Source: CAVUPF01 sp963803755 (GTDB lineage: Bacteria; Actinomycetota; Thermoleophilia; Solirubrobacterales; 70-9). From it: a stretch of 64,000 nucleotides of DNA. This document shows, piece after piece, positions 34,037 through 44,721 of the stretch (position 1 is its first letter; each line of letters starts with the position of its first letter). The position numbers and the translations under genes are program-made. The notes below the pieces were generated by a model that searched no databases, was not told where the DNA came from, and saw only the letters and a program-made list of their open reading frames with translations. The stretch is taken from assembly GCA_963803755.1 (NCBI GenBank), contig CAWDNP010000007.1, positions 496,001 through 560,000 on the forward strand. The letters run 5' to 3'.

Positions 34037-34558
34037 TCAGTAAGTCGCTCCGATCACCGCCAGATCGTCGGCCTGCCAGGCGAGCTCGCCGCCGGACCAC
34101 TTGAGCATGTCCTCCAGCGTGTCGGGCTCGATCACGTCGCCAATGACCAAAGAGCGGGAGTGCTCTTTCACCCGGCGGAAGAGAGCCTGCTTTTGGGCGT
34201 CGTCGAGTTGGTTTAACGAGAGGACTGAGATGACCAGATCCCAGGGGCCATCGGGGAGGGGGTCCTCCATGCGGGCGAGCTGGACATCGTCGTAGGTCTC
34301 GCGGGCGCGGAAGACCATGTCGGGGCTGGAGTCAAGGCCGATGACCCAGGCGTCCGGGTGGGCCTCGATCAGGCGGCGGGTCGTCTCGCCGGTTCCCATT
34401 CCGAGCTCCAGGACGCGGCTGGGCGGGAAGGGGATTGCAGCCACCGCCTGCTCTTGCAGCTCGTCATAGCGGGGCAGCTCGGAGCGAATCCGCTCGAGGT
34501 AGATCTCCGGTGTCCAATCGAATTGGCCCATTTCGTAATCTCGTCCTGAGGTGTCCAT
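34037..34558 (-). CDS. SAM-dependent methyltransferase (class I)
   Basis: 173 residues with the SAM motif VLELGMGTGETTRRL, the acidic LDSSPDMV and a later DLVISVLSLNQLDD. ATG 34558 is a reasonable start; ATG 34531 (MGQFDWTPEIYLERI) is also possible. It is a lone minus-strand gene tail-to-tail with sepIVA and head-to-head with yceD. Substrate unknown. Confidence 0.8.
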   Translation of the reverse strand: MDTSGRDYEMGQFDWTPEIYLERIRSELPRYDELQEQAVAAIPFPPSRVLELGMGTGETTRRLIEAHPDAWVIGLDSSPDMVFRARETYDDVQLARMEDPLPDGPWDLVISVLSLNQLDDAQKQALFRRVKEHSRSLVIGDVIEPDTLEDMLKWSGGELAWQADDLAVIGATY

Positions 34559-34589
34559 CGTAAGTCTCGCCCCAGCGGGAGGAGTGGCC

Positions 34590-35113
34590 ATGAAACACAC
34601 GCCCACCACGATCGTCGACCTCTCCAGCTTCTCGCTGTCCTATGGCGAGGGAAGGCGGCTGGACGTACCGGCCCGGCTCGACTCGCTGGAGCTGGGAGGG
34701 CAGCCCTACTCGGCGAAGCCCGAGACGGTCGTGGCCTCGCTCGACATCTCCCGCTCCCGCGGCGGTTATGCCCTGCGCCTGCGTTTCGCCGTCCACGTGC
34801 AGGGCCCATGCATGCGCTGCCTGGGCCCGGCCGCGATCGACCTCGAGATCGACGCCCGCGAGGCCGACCAGCACGACACTGATGACGAGGAGCTGCGCAG
34901 CCCCTACGTCGAGGAGGACGAGCTCGATATCGGCCGCTGGGCCCACGACGCCACCGCGCTCGCCATTCCCGCGCAGCTCCTCTGCCGCCCCGACTGCGCC
35001 GGCCTCTGCCCAGCCTGCGGCGAATCCCTAAACGACGCCGACCCATCGGCTCACGAGCACGACAAGGCGGCGATCCCCGCTGGGAGAAGCTCAAGGGCCT
35101 GAAGCTGGAGTAG
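34590..35113 (+). CDS. yceD: DUF177/YceD family protein (C-terminal frameshift)
   Basis: Homologue of the YceD family linked to 23S rRNA metabolism and co-located with rpmF. It has the conserved GPCMRCLGPA motif and CRPDCAGLCPACGESLN zinc-like motif. GGGAGGAG precedes ATG 34590. As written the frame ends early with IPAGRSSRA; adding one base near 35,071 restores the expected ending DPRWEKLKGLKLE and a TAG at 35,111-35,113, just before rpmF. This is the first of the frameshifts that run to 42 kb. Confidence 0.85.
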
Positions 35114-35126
35114 CATTCCGCGACCG

Positions 35127-35343
35127 ATGGCCGTCCCGAAGAAGAGAACGTCAAGCGCGCGGCGCGACAAGCGACGCGCTACGCACAAAGCGGCCAAGCC
35201 GCGCCTCAACGAGTGCCCGCGCTGCCACAGCCCGCGACTGCCGCACCGCGTCTGTCCCACCTGCGGCACCTACGCCGGGCGTGAGGTGATCTCGCACAAA
35301 GTCACCGAAGCTCCGGCGGCCGCCCTCCGACTCCCAGGAGTGA
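35127..35343 (+). CDS. rpmF: Ribosomal protein bL32 (reads into plsX without a stop)
   Basis: Begins MAVPKKRTSSARRDKRRA and contains the zinc pairs CPRCH and CPTCGTYAGREV; a TAGCAT hexamer (35111-35116) is 10 bases upstream. The frame does not stop but continues in frame through plsX. One added C in the CCC run at about 35,315 would give a tail PSDSQE and a TGA that overlaps the plsX ATG as TGATG, so the apparent L32-PlsX fusion is probably an artefact. Confidence 0.85.
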
Positions 35344-36373
35344 TGCCCGCCGGGCGGGGCTTGACCGTCGCCCTCGATGGCTTCGGGGCGGAGCAGGGAT
35401 TCGGCGCGCTCGCCGAGGGCGTGCGGCTCGCCGCCGCAGACGGGATCGGGGTGCGGGTGTTTGGTCCGCCCGACGAGCTGGGGCTGGAGGGGGTCGAGGG
35501 GGTCGAGGTGGTTCCGACCTCGGAGTGGATCTCGAACGAGGAGGACCCGGTTCCGGCGGTCCGCTCAAGACCGCAGGCCTCGGTGGTGCTGGCGGCCCGC
35601 GATGTCGCCGAGGGCCGCTCCGGGGCACTGGTCAGCGCCGGCTCGACCGGGGCGACGATGGCGGCGGCCACCTTTGGGCTGCGGCGCCTGCAGGGCGTGC
35701 AGCGACCGGCGCTGGCGGTGCGAGCTGCCGGTTCCCGGCAAGGCAGTGCTCTTCCTCGACGTCGGCGCCAACGTCGAGGCGCGCGCCCAGCACCTGATCC
35801 AGTTCGCCTTCCTCGGCGCCGCCTTCAGCGCCGCGGTGCTGGGCGTCAAGCGACCCCGGGTCGGCCTGCTTTCGGTCGGCGAGGAGGCGGGGAAGGGGCG
35901 CGAGGAGGTGATCGCCGCGCACGAGGCACTCGCCAAGGCGAGCGGGATCGAGTTCGCCGGCAACGTCGAGGGCCGTGATCTGCCGGCCGGGGCCGCCGAT
36001 GTCGTCGTCACCGACGGCTTCACCGGCAACGTGGCGCTGAAGCTGATGGAGGGGACGGCGCGCGCGCTCACCGGCGGCGATCCGCGAGGCGGCGCGCTCC
36101 AACCCGCTTGCCGCGGCGGGAGGGTTGCTGATGCGCCCCGCGCTCGGCGCGCTGCGCCGCGAGCTGGACCCCGACACGACCGGCGGCGCGATCCTGCTCG
36201 GTCTGCGCGGGGTCGCCGTGGTCGGGCACGGCAGCTCCGGGGCCGAGGGAGTCGCCAACGCGCTGCGGCTGGCGGCGCGCTGCGCCGAGGTCGACGCGAT
36301 CGGCCGCACCGCGGCGCTGATGCGCGATGCGGGCGTGACGCGCGGCTCGCTCGCCGCCACCACCGACGCGTGA
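35343..36373 (+). CDS. plsX: Phosphate acyltransferase PlsX (two frameshifts)
   Basis: Converts acyl-ACP to acyl-phosphate for phospholipid synthesis at the membrane. The pieces are: ATG 35343 with LTVALDGFGAEQGFGALAEG and SAGSTGATMAAATFGLRRL; from about 35,720 in another frame VLFLDVGANVEARAQHL and VTDGFTGNVALKLMEG; from about 36,085 in a third frame LMRPALGALRRELD to the TGA at 36,371-36,373. Joined, these cover a normal PlsX of about 340 residues. AGGAG lies just before the start codon. Confidence 0.82.
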
Positions 36374-36386
36374 TAGGAAGGATGGG

Positions 36387-36632
36387 ATGACCCACGACGA
36401 AGTCCTCGACCTGGTCCGCTCCCATCTCGCCGAGGAGCTCGAGGTTGAGCCGGCGAAGATCGTCGAGGAGACCCGCTTCAAGGAGGACCTCGACGCCGAC
36501 TCACTCGACCTCTATGAGCTGGTGATGGAGCTGGAGGACCGTTACGGGATCTCCGTCTCCGAGGAGCAGGCGGTGAAGATCAAGACGGTCGGCGACGCGG
36601 TGGGGTTCGTCCTCCAACATGCCGCGGCCTGA
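36387..36632 (+). CDS. acpP: Acyl carrier protein
   Basis: 81 residues with the phosphopantetheine attachment site DADSLDLYELVMELE (Ser about 39). Follows plsX with a 13-base gap and precedes rnc, as in most bacteria. Intact although it sits inside the frameshifted stretch, which fits its small size. Confidence 0.95.
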   Translation: MTHDEVLDLVRSHLAEELEVEPAKIVEETRFKEDLDADSLDLYELVMELEDRYGISVSEEQAVKIKTVGDAVGFVLQHAAA

Positions 36633-36636
36633 GCAG

Positions 36637-37337
36637 GTGGCGAGCGGACGCTGAGCTCGGCCGTCGCTTCGCTTGCCGCCCTGATCGACGATTTGCCGGC
36701 CGAGCCTGAGGAGCCAGGCGCTGACCCATTCCTCGTGGACCGAGGACCGCGTCGACTCCTTCGAGCGTCTCGCCTTCCTCGGCGACAGCGTGCTGGGGCT
36801 CTCGGTTGCCTCCAGCCTCTTTGATCGCTTTCCCGATCTCGACTCCGGCGGTCTCACCAAGGTCCACAACCAGGCGGTCAGCGGCGTCTCCTGCGCCGAG
36901 GTCGGTCGCCTGCTCGGGGTGGCGGAGATGCTTCGGGAGGCCGAGCCCGCCGGAGGGCCGGCGGCGATCCCGGCCGAGGTCCTGCTCGGCGGCGAGCGGC
37001 CGCTGCCGGAGGCAACCGAGGCCCTGATCGGAGCCTGCTACCTCGCTTTCGGCTTTGAGCGCGACAGCGGCTGCGGTGGGGGAGGCGTTCGAGTCCCGGA
37101 TCGAGCACGCGGCCGAGACCAGGATCGACTTCAAGTCCGCCCTGCAGGAGCTGCTCGCGCGGCGGGGCGCGCGGGTAAGCTATGAGGTCCTCGCCGCGAC
37201 CGGCCCACCGCACCGGCGCACCTTTGAGGTGGCGGCGATCGTCGACTCCGAGCGCGTCGGGGCAGGGCGAGGGCCGCAGCAAGAAGGCGGCCGAGCAGGC
37301 GGCGGCTGAGCAGGCGCTGAAGCGGCTCGGGGGCTGA
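36637..37337 (+). CDS. rnc: Ribonuclease III (frameshifted in several places)
   Basis: dsRNA endonuclease for rRNA and mRNA processing. The catalytic signature is seen as ERLAFLGDSVLGLSVA, with HNQAVSG and a later EATEALIGACYLA; the C-terminal dsRBD shows DFKSALQELLARRG and RSKKAAEQAAAEQALKRLGG. The frame shifts at about 36,705, 37,063 and 37,255, each a single extra base. The start is unclear: GTG 36637 needs one more indel, and CTG 36651 is in frame. The family motif ERLEFLGD reads ERLAFLGD here. Confidence 0.82.
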
Positions 37338-37402
37338 GCGGGATGGCTCGCTTCGCGTCCGACTCAACCGCGAGCCTTAGCGACCCTGAGACCGAGGAAG
37401 AG

Positions 37403-39809
37403 ATGTATCTGAGATCGATCACGATGAAGGGATTCAAGTCCTTCCCCGAGCGGGCGAGGCTGGAGTTCTCGCCCGGCGTCAGCGTGATCGTCGGGCCCAA
37501 CGGCTCCGGCAAGTCGAACATCACCGACGCGGTGCTGTGGGCGCTCGGCGAGCAGAGCCCGGGGGCGATTCGCGGCGCCTCGATGCAGGACGTGATCTCT
37601 GCCGGGGGCAAGGGCGTCGGTCAGCGCCGCTCGGCCGAGGTGGAGGTCGTGATCGACAACTCCGAAGGCCGCGCCGCGACCGAGTTCTCCGAGATCGCCG
37701 TACAGCGCAGCCTCGACCGCTCCGGCGAGGGCGGCTACCGCTTAAACGGCGCCCGCTGCCGCTTGGTCGACGTTGTCGAGGTCCTCTCCGACGCCAACCT
37801 AGGTCGCGAGATGCACTCGGTGATCAGCCAGGGCCGGGTCGAGTCGATCGTCCACTCCAAGCCCCGCGAGCGACGCCTCTTGGTCGAGGAGGCGGCCGGT
37901 CTCGGCAAGCACCGTAAGCGTCGCCGCCGGGCCGAGCTGAAGCTGCGCGCCGCCCGCGAGAACCTCGACCGGGCGCTCGACCTCGAGCGCGAGGCCCGCG
38001 CCCGACTGCGACCGCTGAAGCGCCAGGCGCAGGCGGCGGAGCTGGGGGCGCGGATCGAGCGTGAGGAACTTGGCCTGCGCGGGCGGCTGGTCGCCGAGGA
38101 GCTGCGCTTCGGGGCCGACCGGGCGGCCGCCGCCGAGAAGGCCGCCGAGAAGGCGCGGGCTAGCCGGACCGAGGTCGAGGAGCGACTGGCCGGGGTAAGC
38201 GAGCGCCGCCGCGCCGCCGAGGAGCGCTTCGCCGCCCGCGACCGAGAGCGCACCCAGGCATGGGGCTTGCTGACCAGGCTGCGCGCCGAGCAGGAGCGCC
38301 TCGCGGTGCGCGCCGCGAGCCTCGCCGCTCGCGAGGCCGAGTTGGCCGCGGGTTTGGAGGCGCTGCGGCTCGAGCTGGGGCCGCTGACGCTTGATCTCGG
38401 CGCCGCGGGTGGCGCCCCGGCCGAGCGGGCGCGCAAGCTGGAGGAGGAGCTGGGCGAGATTGAGGCCGGTCTGGCGAGCGCCACCGAGGGGCTTGACCGC
38501 GCTCGCGCGGCGCGAGTCGTCAGAGTCGGCGCGCGAGTCCGCGCTTGGGGCGGTGCGCAGCGGCGCCGAGCGGCGCCGTGCGCCACGCCCGTCGGGCCGA
38601 GGGGCTGCTGGGCGAGCGCCACCGCGAGGCGCTGCGCGGCCGGCTCGGCGCCGATGAGGAGCTGCTGGCGGAGGTGCGCGACGCCGCGGCCTCGATCGAG
38701 GCCGGCTGGGGCCGCGATTAGCGCCAGGGTCGAGCGGACCGAGGGCCGGGTGCTCGGCGGTGAGGGCGAGGGCGATGAGATCGCCGAGGAGATGCGGGCC
38801 TGCTCGCAGCGCGAGTTCGAGCTGCAGGCGGAGATGAAGGCCGCAGCGGATGAGCTGACCAAGGCCGAGGTCGAGGCGGCCCACCTCGGCGATCGGCGCG
38901 TGGAGGCGGAGAGGGAGCTGGCCTCGATCGCCGAGCGCCTCGGCGAGGCACTCGGCCCAGCCGAGCAGCCACTGACGGAGGAGGAGCGGGCCGAGGTCGA
39001 CCGTCAGCTGGAGCGCCTGGAGCGCCGTCGCTCCCAGATCGGTCCGGTCAACCCGCTGGCCGAGCGCGAGTACGAGGAGGCCCGCGAGCACGTCGAAGGC
39101 CTGGAGTCCCAGCGCGAGGACACCGAGCGGGCGATGCGCGAGCTGGAGACGCTGATCCGCGATGTCGACCGCGAGATCGAACGCGCCTTCGATGAGACAT
39201 TCGAGGCGACCGCACAGAACTTCGAGGAGATGGTCGAGCACCTGTTTCCCGGGCGGGCGCGGGCGCCTGCGCCGGGTCAGACTGCACCCGGTCCGAGACG
39301 CTGGGGAGAGCGAGGAGGAGCCCGGCGGCGATGAGGAGGAGCGCGAGGAGCTCGGGGTCGAGATCGAGGTCACCCCGGCCGGCAAGTCGACCCGCAAGCT
39401 CTCGCTGCTCTCCGGCGGCGAGAAGGCGCTGGTCGCGCTCGCCTTCGTCTTCGCCGTGTTCCTCGCCCGACCCTGCCCCTTCTACATCCTCGACGAGGTC
39501 GAGGCGGCGCTCGATGACGCCAACATCGACCGCTTCCTGCAGCTGGTCCGTCGCTTCTCCGACCGCGCCCAGTTCATCGTCGTCACCCACCAGAAGCGCA
39601 CGATGGACGCCGCCGACGTGCTCTACGGGGTCAGCATGGGGGGCGACGGCGTCACCAGGGTCGTCTCCCGCCGCCTGCCGCGCGAAGCGGCCGCGGCTGC
39701 AGAGGGGCCGCCGCCCTTCGCCGGCATCGCCACCGGCGCGGAGGAGGATGAGGCGGGCGGCGAGGGCGGCGAGGCGGCAACGCCGCCCGGCTCCGCGGCG
39801 GCAGCCTGA
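37403..39809 (+). CDS. smc: Chromosome segregation protein SMC (frameshifted, short)
   Basis: ATPase that compacts and segregates the chromosome. The N-terminal head has MYLRSITMKGFKSFPERA and Walker A GPNGSGKSN; the C-terminal head has the ABC signature KLSLLSGGEKALVALA and Walker B FYILDEVEAALDD. Frame changes occur near 38,512, 38,578, 38,715 and 39,253. Joined, only about 800 codons are present versus 1,150-1,200 in the family, and no hinge domain is recognisable between the coils. ATG 37403 follows GAGGAAGAG; ATG 37343 is an in-frame alternative. Confidence 0.85.
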
Positions 39810-39812
39810 TCG

Positions 39813-40811
39813 GTGCCCACCTCCTGGCAGGAGATCTTCGACCTCGGCGCGCGCGAGCCCGCGAGCCAACGCCCGCCGAGGAAGCTGCGGAGGAGCGCCG
39901 CGGGGTCATCCGCCGCCTGCGCGAGAGCCTTTCCAAGAGCCGCCAGGCGCTGAGCGAGGAGATCTCCGCCAGCTTCTTCGACCGGATCGACGAGGCAGAC
40001 CTGGGAGCGGCTCGAGGAGGCGCTGATCTTCGCCGACGTCGGCGCGCCGGTCACCGCGACCGTGGTCGAGCGGCTGGAGCGGGAGGTCGAGTCCGGCGCC
40101 GTGTCCGCCGACGTCGGCGCCGTGCGCGACAGGCTGATCGAGATCCTGGCCGAGGTCGCCTCGAGCTGGCCGCGCGCCGATCGACCTCAGCGGCGATCCG
40201 GCGGTGATGCTGGTGGTCGGCGTCAACGGCACCGGCAAGACGACGACGATCGGCAAGATCGCCTGGCAGCTCTCGAAGGAGTTCGGGCTCTCCGTCGTCC
40301 TCGCCGCGGCCGACACCTTCCGCGCCGCGGCGGCCGAGCAGCTCGCGATTGGGCCGAGCGGGCGGGCGCCGACTTGGTCCGCTCAGACCCCGGCGCCGAC
40401 CCCGGCGCCGTCGCCTTCGATGCGATCTCCGCTGCCCGCGCCCGCGGCGCCGACGTCGTGATCGTCGACACCGCCGGGCGCCTGCACACCCAGGGCAACC
40501 TGATGGACGAGCTGGCCAAGGTGCGCCGGGTGATCGCCGAGCAGCTCCCCGGGGCTCCGCACGAGACGCTGATCTCGATCGACGCCACCACCGGGCAAAA
40601 CGGCCTGCGCCAGGCGAAGGTCTTCTCCGAGGCGGTCGGGGTCGACGGCGTCGTCCTCACAAAGCTCGACGGCACGGCCAAGGGCGGCATCGCCCTGGCG
40701 ATCGCGAGCGAGCTCGGGATCCCGGTGAAGCTGATCGGCATCGGCGAGTCGCTCGAGGACCTGCGCCCCTTCGACCCGGCCGAGTTCGCCCGGGCGCTGC
40801 TCGCCGACTGA
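39813..40811 (+). CDS. ftsY: SRP receptor FtsY (frameshifted)
   Basis: Receptor GTPase that docks SRP at the membrane. Pieces: GTG 39813 with PTSWQEIFDLGAREP; EERRGVIRRLRESLSKSRQA; LIFADVGAPVTATVVERLE; MLVVGVNGTGKTTTIGKIAW with the P-loop; then VVIVDTAGRLHTQGNLMDEL and VVLTKLDGTAKGGIALAIA. Breaks fall at about 39,870, 39,995, 40,165-40,180 and 40,349. Rejoined it gives a normal NG domain with a short N-terminus. Follows smc closely, as usual. Confidence 0.82.
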
Positions 40812-40818
40812 CGCCATC

Positions 40819-40824
40819 TAAGCT
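40819..40824 (+). promoter_or_regulatory. -10 hexamer TAAGCT before ffh
   Basis: Ends 8 bases before the ffh ATG; no ribosome site in between. Confidence 0.4.
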
Positions 40825-40832
40825 GGGGGCCG

Positions 40833-42199
<1,367 letters not shown>

Positions 42200-42212
42200 C
42201 CTCTCGCGGCTC

Positions 42213-42467
42213 ATGGCTGTCCGAATCAGACTCAGGCGCGTGGGTTCGAAGAAGAACCCGATCTGGCGGATCGTCGTCGCCGACAAGCGCTCGCCGCGCG
42301 ACGGGCGCACGATCGAGACGATCGGCCGGTACAACCCGCAGACCGAGCCCTCGCTGATCGAGCTCGACGAGGAGCGAGCGCGCCACTGGCTCGAGCACGG
42401 CGCCCAGCCCTCCGAGACGGTCGCCGGTCTGCTTCGCACCAAGGGCATCGCCGCCTCCGGCAGTTAG
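42213..42467 (+). CDS. rpsP: Ribosomal protein bS16
   Basis: 84 residues starting MAVRIRLRRVGSKKNPIWRI and containing RDGRTIETIGRYNPQTEP. A TAACCT hexamer (42197-42202), which overlaps the ffh stop, lies 10 bases before the ATG. Confidence 0.97.
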   Translation: MAVRIRLRRVGSKKNPIWRIVVADKRSPRDGRTIETIGRYNPQTEPSLIELDEERARHWLEHGAQPSETVAGLLRTKGIAASGS

Positions 42468-42475
42468 GCCTTGAC

Positions 42476-42706
42476 GTGACCGAACTGCTTGAGTTCCTCG
42501 TCAGGGCGCTAGTCGAGGACCCACAAGCCGTCGTCGTCGAGGAGCTGGAAGAGGACGGCGACCTGGTCTATGAGATCACTGTCGCCGAGGGGGACCTTGG
42601 GCGGGTGATCGGCAAGGGCGGGCGTGTTGCCAATGCGATCCGCACGATCGCCAAGGCCGCGGCGGTGCGGATCGATCGCCGCGTGATAGTCGACATCCTC
42701 GATTGA
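42476..42706 (+). CDS. khpA: KH-domain RNA-binding protein KhpA
   Basis: 76 residues with one KH domain and the GxxG loop VIGKGGRVANAI. GTG start at 42476, 9 bases after rpsP. It sits in the rpsP-khpA-(rimM)-trmD order; the RimM gene usually found next is missing. Confidence 0.92.
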   Translation: MTELLEFLVRALVEDPQAVVVEELEEDGDLVYEITVAEGDLGRVIGKGGRVANAIRTIAKAAAVRIDRRVIVDILD

Positions 42707-43380
42707 AGCTCGACATCTTCACCCTCTTTCCCGAGGCGTTCGACTGGTTTCAGTCGCAGCGGTCGGTTCGAAACGCGTTGGACCAGGGGAACGAGCTGCG
42801 GTTGTTCAACTATCGCGATACGACGCCGCTTGGAGCGGGGCAGGTCGACGATGCGCCTTACGGGGGCGGAGCGGGGATGGTGCTGCGGGTCGACGTGGTG
42901 GATGCGGCGCTGGGGGCCGCATATTCGAGCGGGGGGAGGCCACGGGTCGTGCTGCTCTCGCCCACCGGCAGGCTGCTGGATGACGAGTTGGCCGACGAGC
43001 TGACCGCGGAGCCTCATCTGGCGCTGCTATGCGGGCGGTATGAGGGGTTTGATGAGCGGGTTCACGAGCACCTGGCAGATGAGGAGGTTTCGATCGGGCG
43101 CTATGTGCTGGCCGGGGGGGAGCTGCCGGCGATGGTCGTGGCGGACGTGGTGATGCGGAAGCTGCCCGGCGCCCTCGGTCACGAGCGAAGCGCCGTGGAG
43201 GAGTCCTTTAGCCAGGCGCTGGAGGGCGCTCCGGAGTACCCCCACTACACGCGGCCACCCCGTTACCGCGGTTGGGGGGTGCCCGAGGTGCTGGTCTCCG
43301 GCGATCACGAGAGGGTCCGAGCGTGGCGGGCCGAGCAGAGTCGCGCCAGGGTCGAGCAGCTCGGCTCTGACCCGGAGTAG
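42703..43380 (+). CDS. trmD: tRNA (guanine37-N1) methyltransferase
   Basis: SPOUT-class enzyme that makes m1G37. Motifs: DIFTLFPEAFDWF, DDAPYGGGAGMVLRVD, LLCGRYEGFDERV and SIGRYVLAGGELPAM (knot region). TTG 42703 overlaps the khpA stop as TTGA. 225 residues, complete. Confidence 0.96.
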   Translation: MKLDIFTLFPEAFDWFQSQRSVRNALDQGNELRLFNYRDTTPLGAGQVDDAPYGGGAGMVLRVDVVDAALGAAYSSGGRPRVVLLSPTGRLLDDELADELTAEPHLALLCGRYEGFDERVHEHLADEEVSIGRYVLAGGELPAMVVADVVMRKLPGALGHERSAVEESFSQALEGAPEYPHYTRPPRYRGWGVPEVLVSGDHERVRAWRAEQSRARVEQLGSDPE

Positions 43381-43381
43381 C

Positions 43382-43431
43382 TACCATTCCGCCACCGCGC
43401 GGCGTCCTGCGTCTGGGCCCGGCGGTTTTTT
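43382..43431 (+). promoter_or_regulatory. Possible promoter and hairpin with T run before rplS
   Basis: TACCAT (43382-43387) may be a -10. CCGCC (43389-43393) can pair with GGCGG (43421-43425), directly followed by six T (43426-43431), which resembles an intrinsic terminator or attenuator ending 7 bases before the rplS ATG. The stem is short, so this is tentative. Confidence 0.35.
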
Positions 43432-43438
43432 CTCGCCA

Positions 43439-44086
43439 ATGAGCAGCGTTATCGACAGCATCGAGCGTCGCCAGCTGAGGCAGGGGCTTCCCTCCTTTAG
43501 CCCCGGCGATCGCGTGCGCGTCCACTTCCAGGTGGTCGAGGGCAACCGCCGCCGCACCCAGGTTTTCGAGGGGATCGTCCTACGGCGGCAGGGCTCCGGC
43601 GCGCGGGAGACCTTCACGGTCCGCAAACAGTCTTTTGGGGTGGGGGTGGAGCGGACGTTCCCGCTGCACTCGCCGAAGATCGAGAAGCTGGAGATCGCCG
43701 CCCGCGGCGACGTACGGCGGGCCAAGCTCTACTACCTGCGGGGGCGGATCGGCAAGGCCGCCCGCGTCGCCGAGCGGCGCTGGGGGATCGATGAGGAGCT
43801 GGTCTCTACGCCGAGCGGCGCTGCCGAGTCCGGAGCGGTCGATGCCGAGGGCGTGACCCAGGAGGAGGCCGAGGTTGCGAAGTCCCCAGAGGGGACCGGA
43901 TCTGAGGAGGAGCCGGCCGTCGAGACCGGGGCGCCTGAGGTCGAGGCGCGAGAGGAGAAGGCAGCGCCAGAAACGGACGCTGAGGCGCCCGAGGCTGGGG
44001 AGACCGAGGACACCGCCGCGGCGCAGGATGCCGAGGAAGAGGAGCCGGCCACCGAGGCCAGCGACTCCGGCGAGGACTCGGACTGA
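43439..44086 (+). CDS. rplS: Ribosomal protein bL19 with long acidic C-terminal tail
   Basis: Residues 1-120 are a standard L19 (FSPGDRVRVHFQVVEGNRR, VLRRQGSGARETFTVRKQ, RAKLYYLRGRIGKAARV). After that comes a tail of about 95 residues made almost only of Glu, Ala, Pro, Asp, Ser and Thr, with no basic residues besides a few Lys/Arg, giving 215 residues against about 115 normally. The tail is in frame with no sign of a frameshift, and its stop overlaps the lepB start region. Confidence 0.93.
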   Translation: MSSVIDSIERRQLRQGLPSFSPGDRVRVHFQVVEGNRRRTQVFEGIVLRRQGSGARETFTVRKQSFGVGVERTFPLHSPKIEKLEIAARGDVRRAKLYYLRGRIGKAARVAERRWGIDEELVSTPSGAAESGAVDAEGVTQEEAEVAKSPEGTGSEEEPAVETGAPEVEAREEKAAPETDAEAPEAGETEDTAAAQDAEEEEPATEASDSGEDSD

Positions 44087-44721
44087 GACCCTCGATCCCC
44101 AAGCCGAAGAGTAGAGCCGGCGGGCTGGTCGAGCTGGTCGTCATCGTGGCGCTGGCGCTGGGGCTGGCGCTTGGCATCCAGGCCTGGATCGTCAAGCCCT
44201 ACCAGATCCCTTCGCAGTCGATGGAACCCACCCTGATCGTCGGACAGCGGGTCCTGGTCAACCGCTTCATCTACCATTTCGAAAGCCCCTCGATCGGCGA
44301 CATCGTCGTCTTCCACCCACCGACCGGAGCCGACAGTGGCTCCGAATGCGGAATAACGGTCAAGGGTCGCCAGCCGATCGAAGTCGGCGAGCCCTGCCCG
44401 AGGCCGACCAAGTCCGAGTCCAGCCAGAACTTCATCAAGCGGATCGTCGCCGGGCCGGGCGACACCGTCAGCATCCGCGAAGGTCACCCGGTCGTAAACG
44501 GGGTGGAGAAGAAGAGCGAACCGTATACGAACCCCTGTAGCGACGGCGCCGCTTGCAACCTGCCAAAGCCGATCACCGTTCCGCCCGACTACTACTTCAT
44601 GATGGGGGACAACCGTGGGGCGAGCGACGACAGCCGTTTCTGGGGCCCCATCCCCCGCAGCTGGATCATCGGCAAGGCCTTTGCCACCTACTGGCCTCCG
44701 GACCGCATCGGGCTCCTCTAA
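44083..44721 (+). CDS. lepB: Signal peptidase I
   Basis: Cleaves Sec/Tat signal peptides at the outer face of the membrane. One N-terminal helix (LVELVVIVALALGLALGIQA), then the catalytic Ser motif IPSQSMEPTL and the Lys motif FIKRIVAGPGD, then MMGDNRGASDDSR. The first canonical in-frame start is GTG 44146, which would cut the membrane helix. CTG 44083 keeps the whole helix plus a basic RPSIPKPKSR leader and overlaps the rplS stop as CTGA, so I prefer it. Confidence 0.9.
   Translation: MRPSIPKPKSRAGGLVELVVIVALALGLALGIQAWIVKPYQIPSQSMEPTLIVGQRVLVNRFIYHFESPSIGDIVVFHPPTGADSGSECGITVKGRQPIEVGEPCPRPTKSESSQNFIKRIVAGPGDTVSIREGHPVVNGVEKKSEPYTNPCSDGAACNLPKPITVPPDYYFMMGDNRGASDDSRFWGPIPRSWIIGKAFATYWPPDRIGLL

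Noticed and set aside
35127..35978. Genuine L32-PlsX fusion protein
   Set aside because: A hidden TGATG overlap appears when one C is added, and neighbouring genes carry the same kind of indel.
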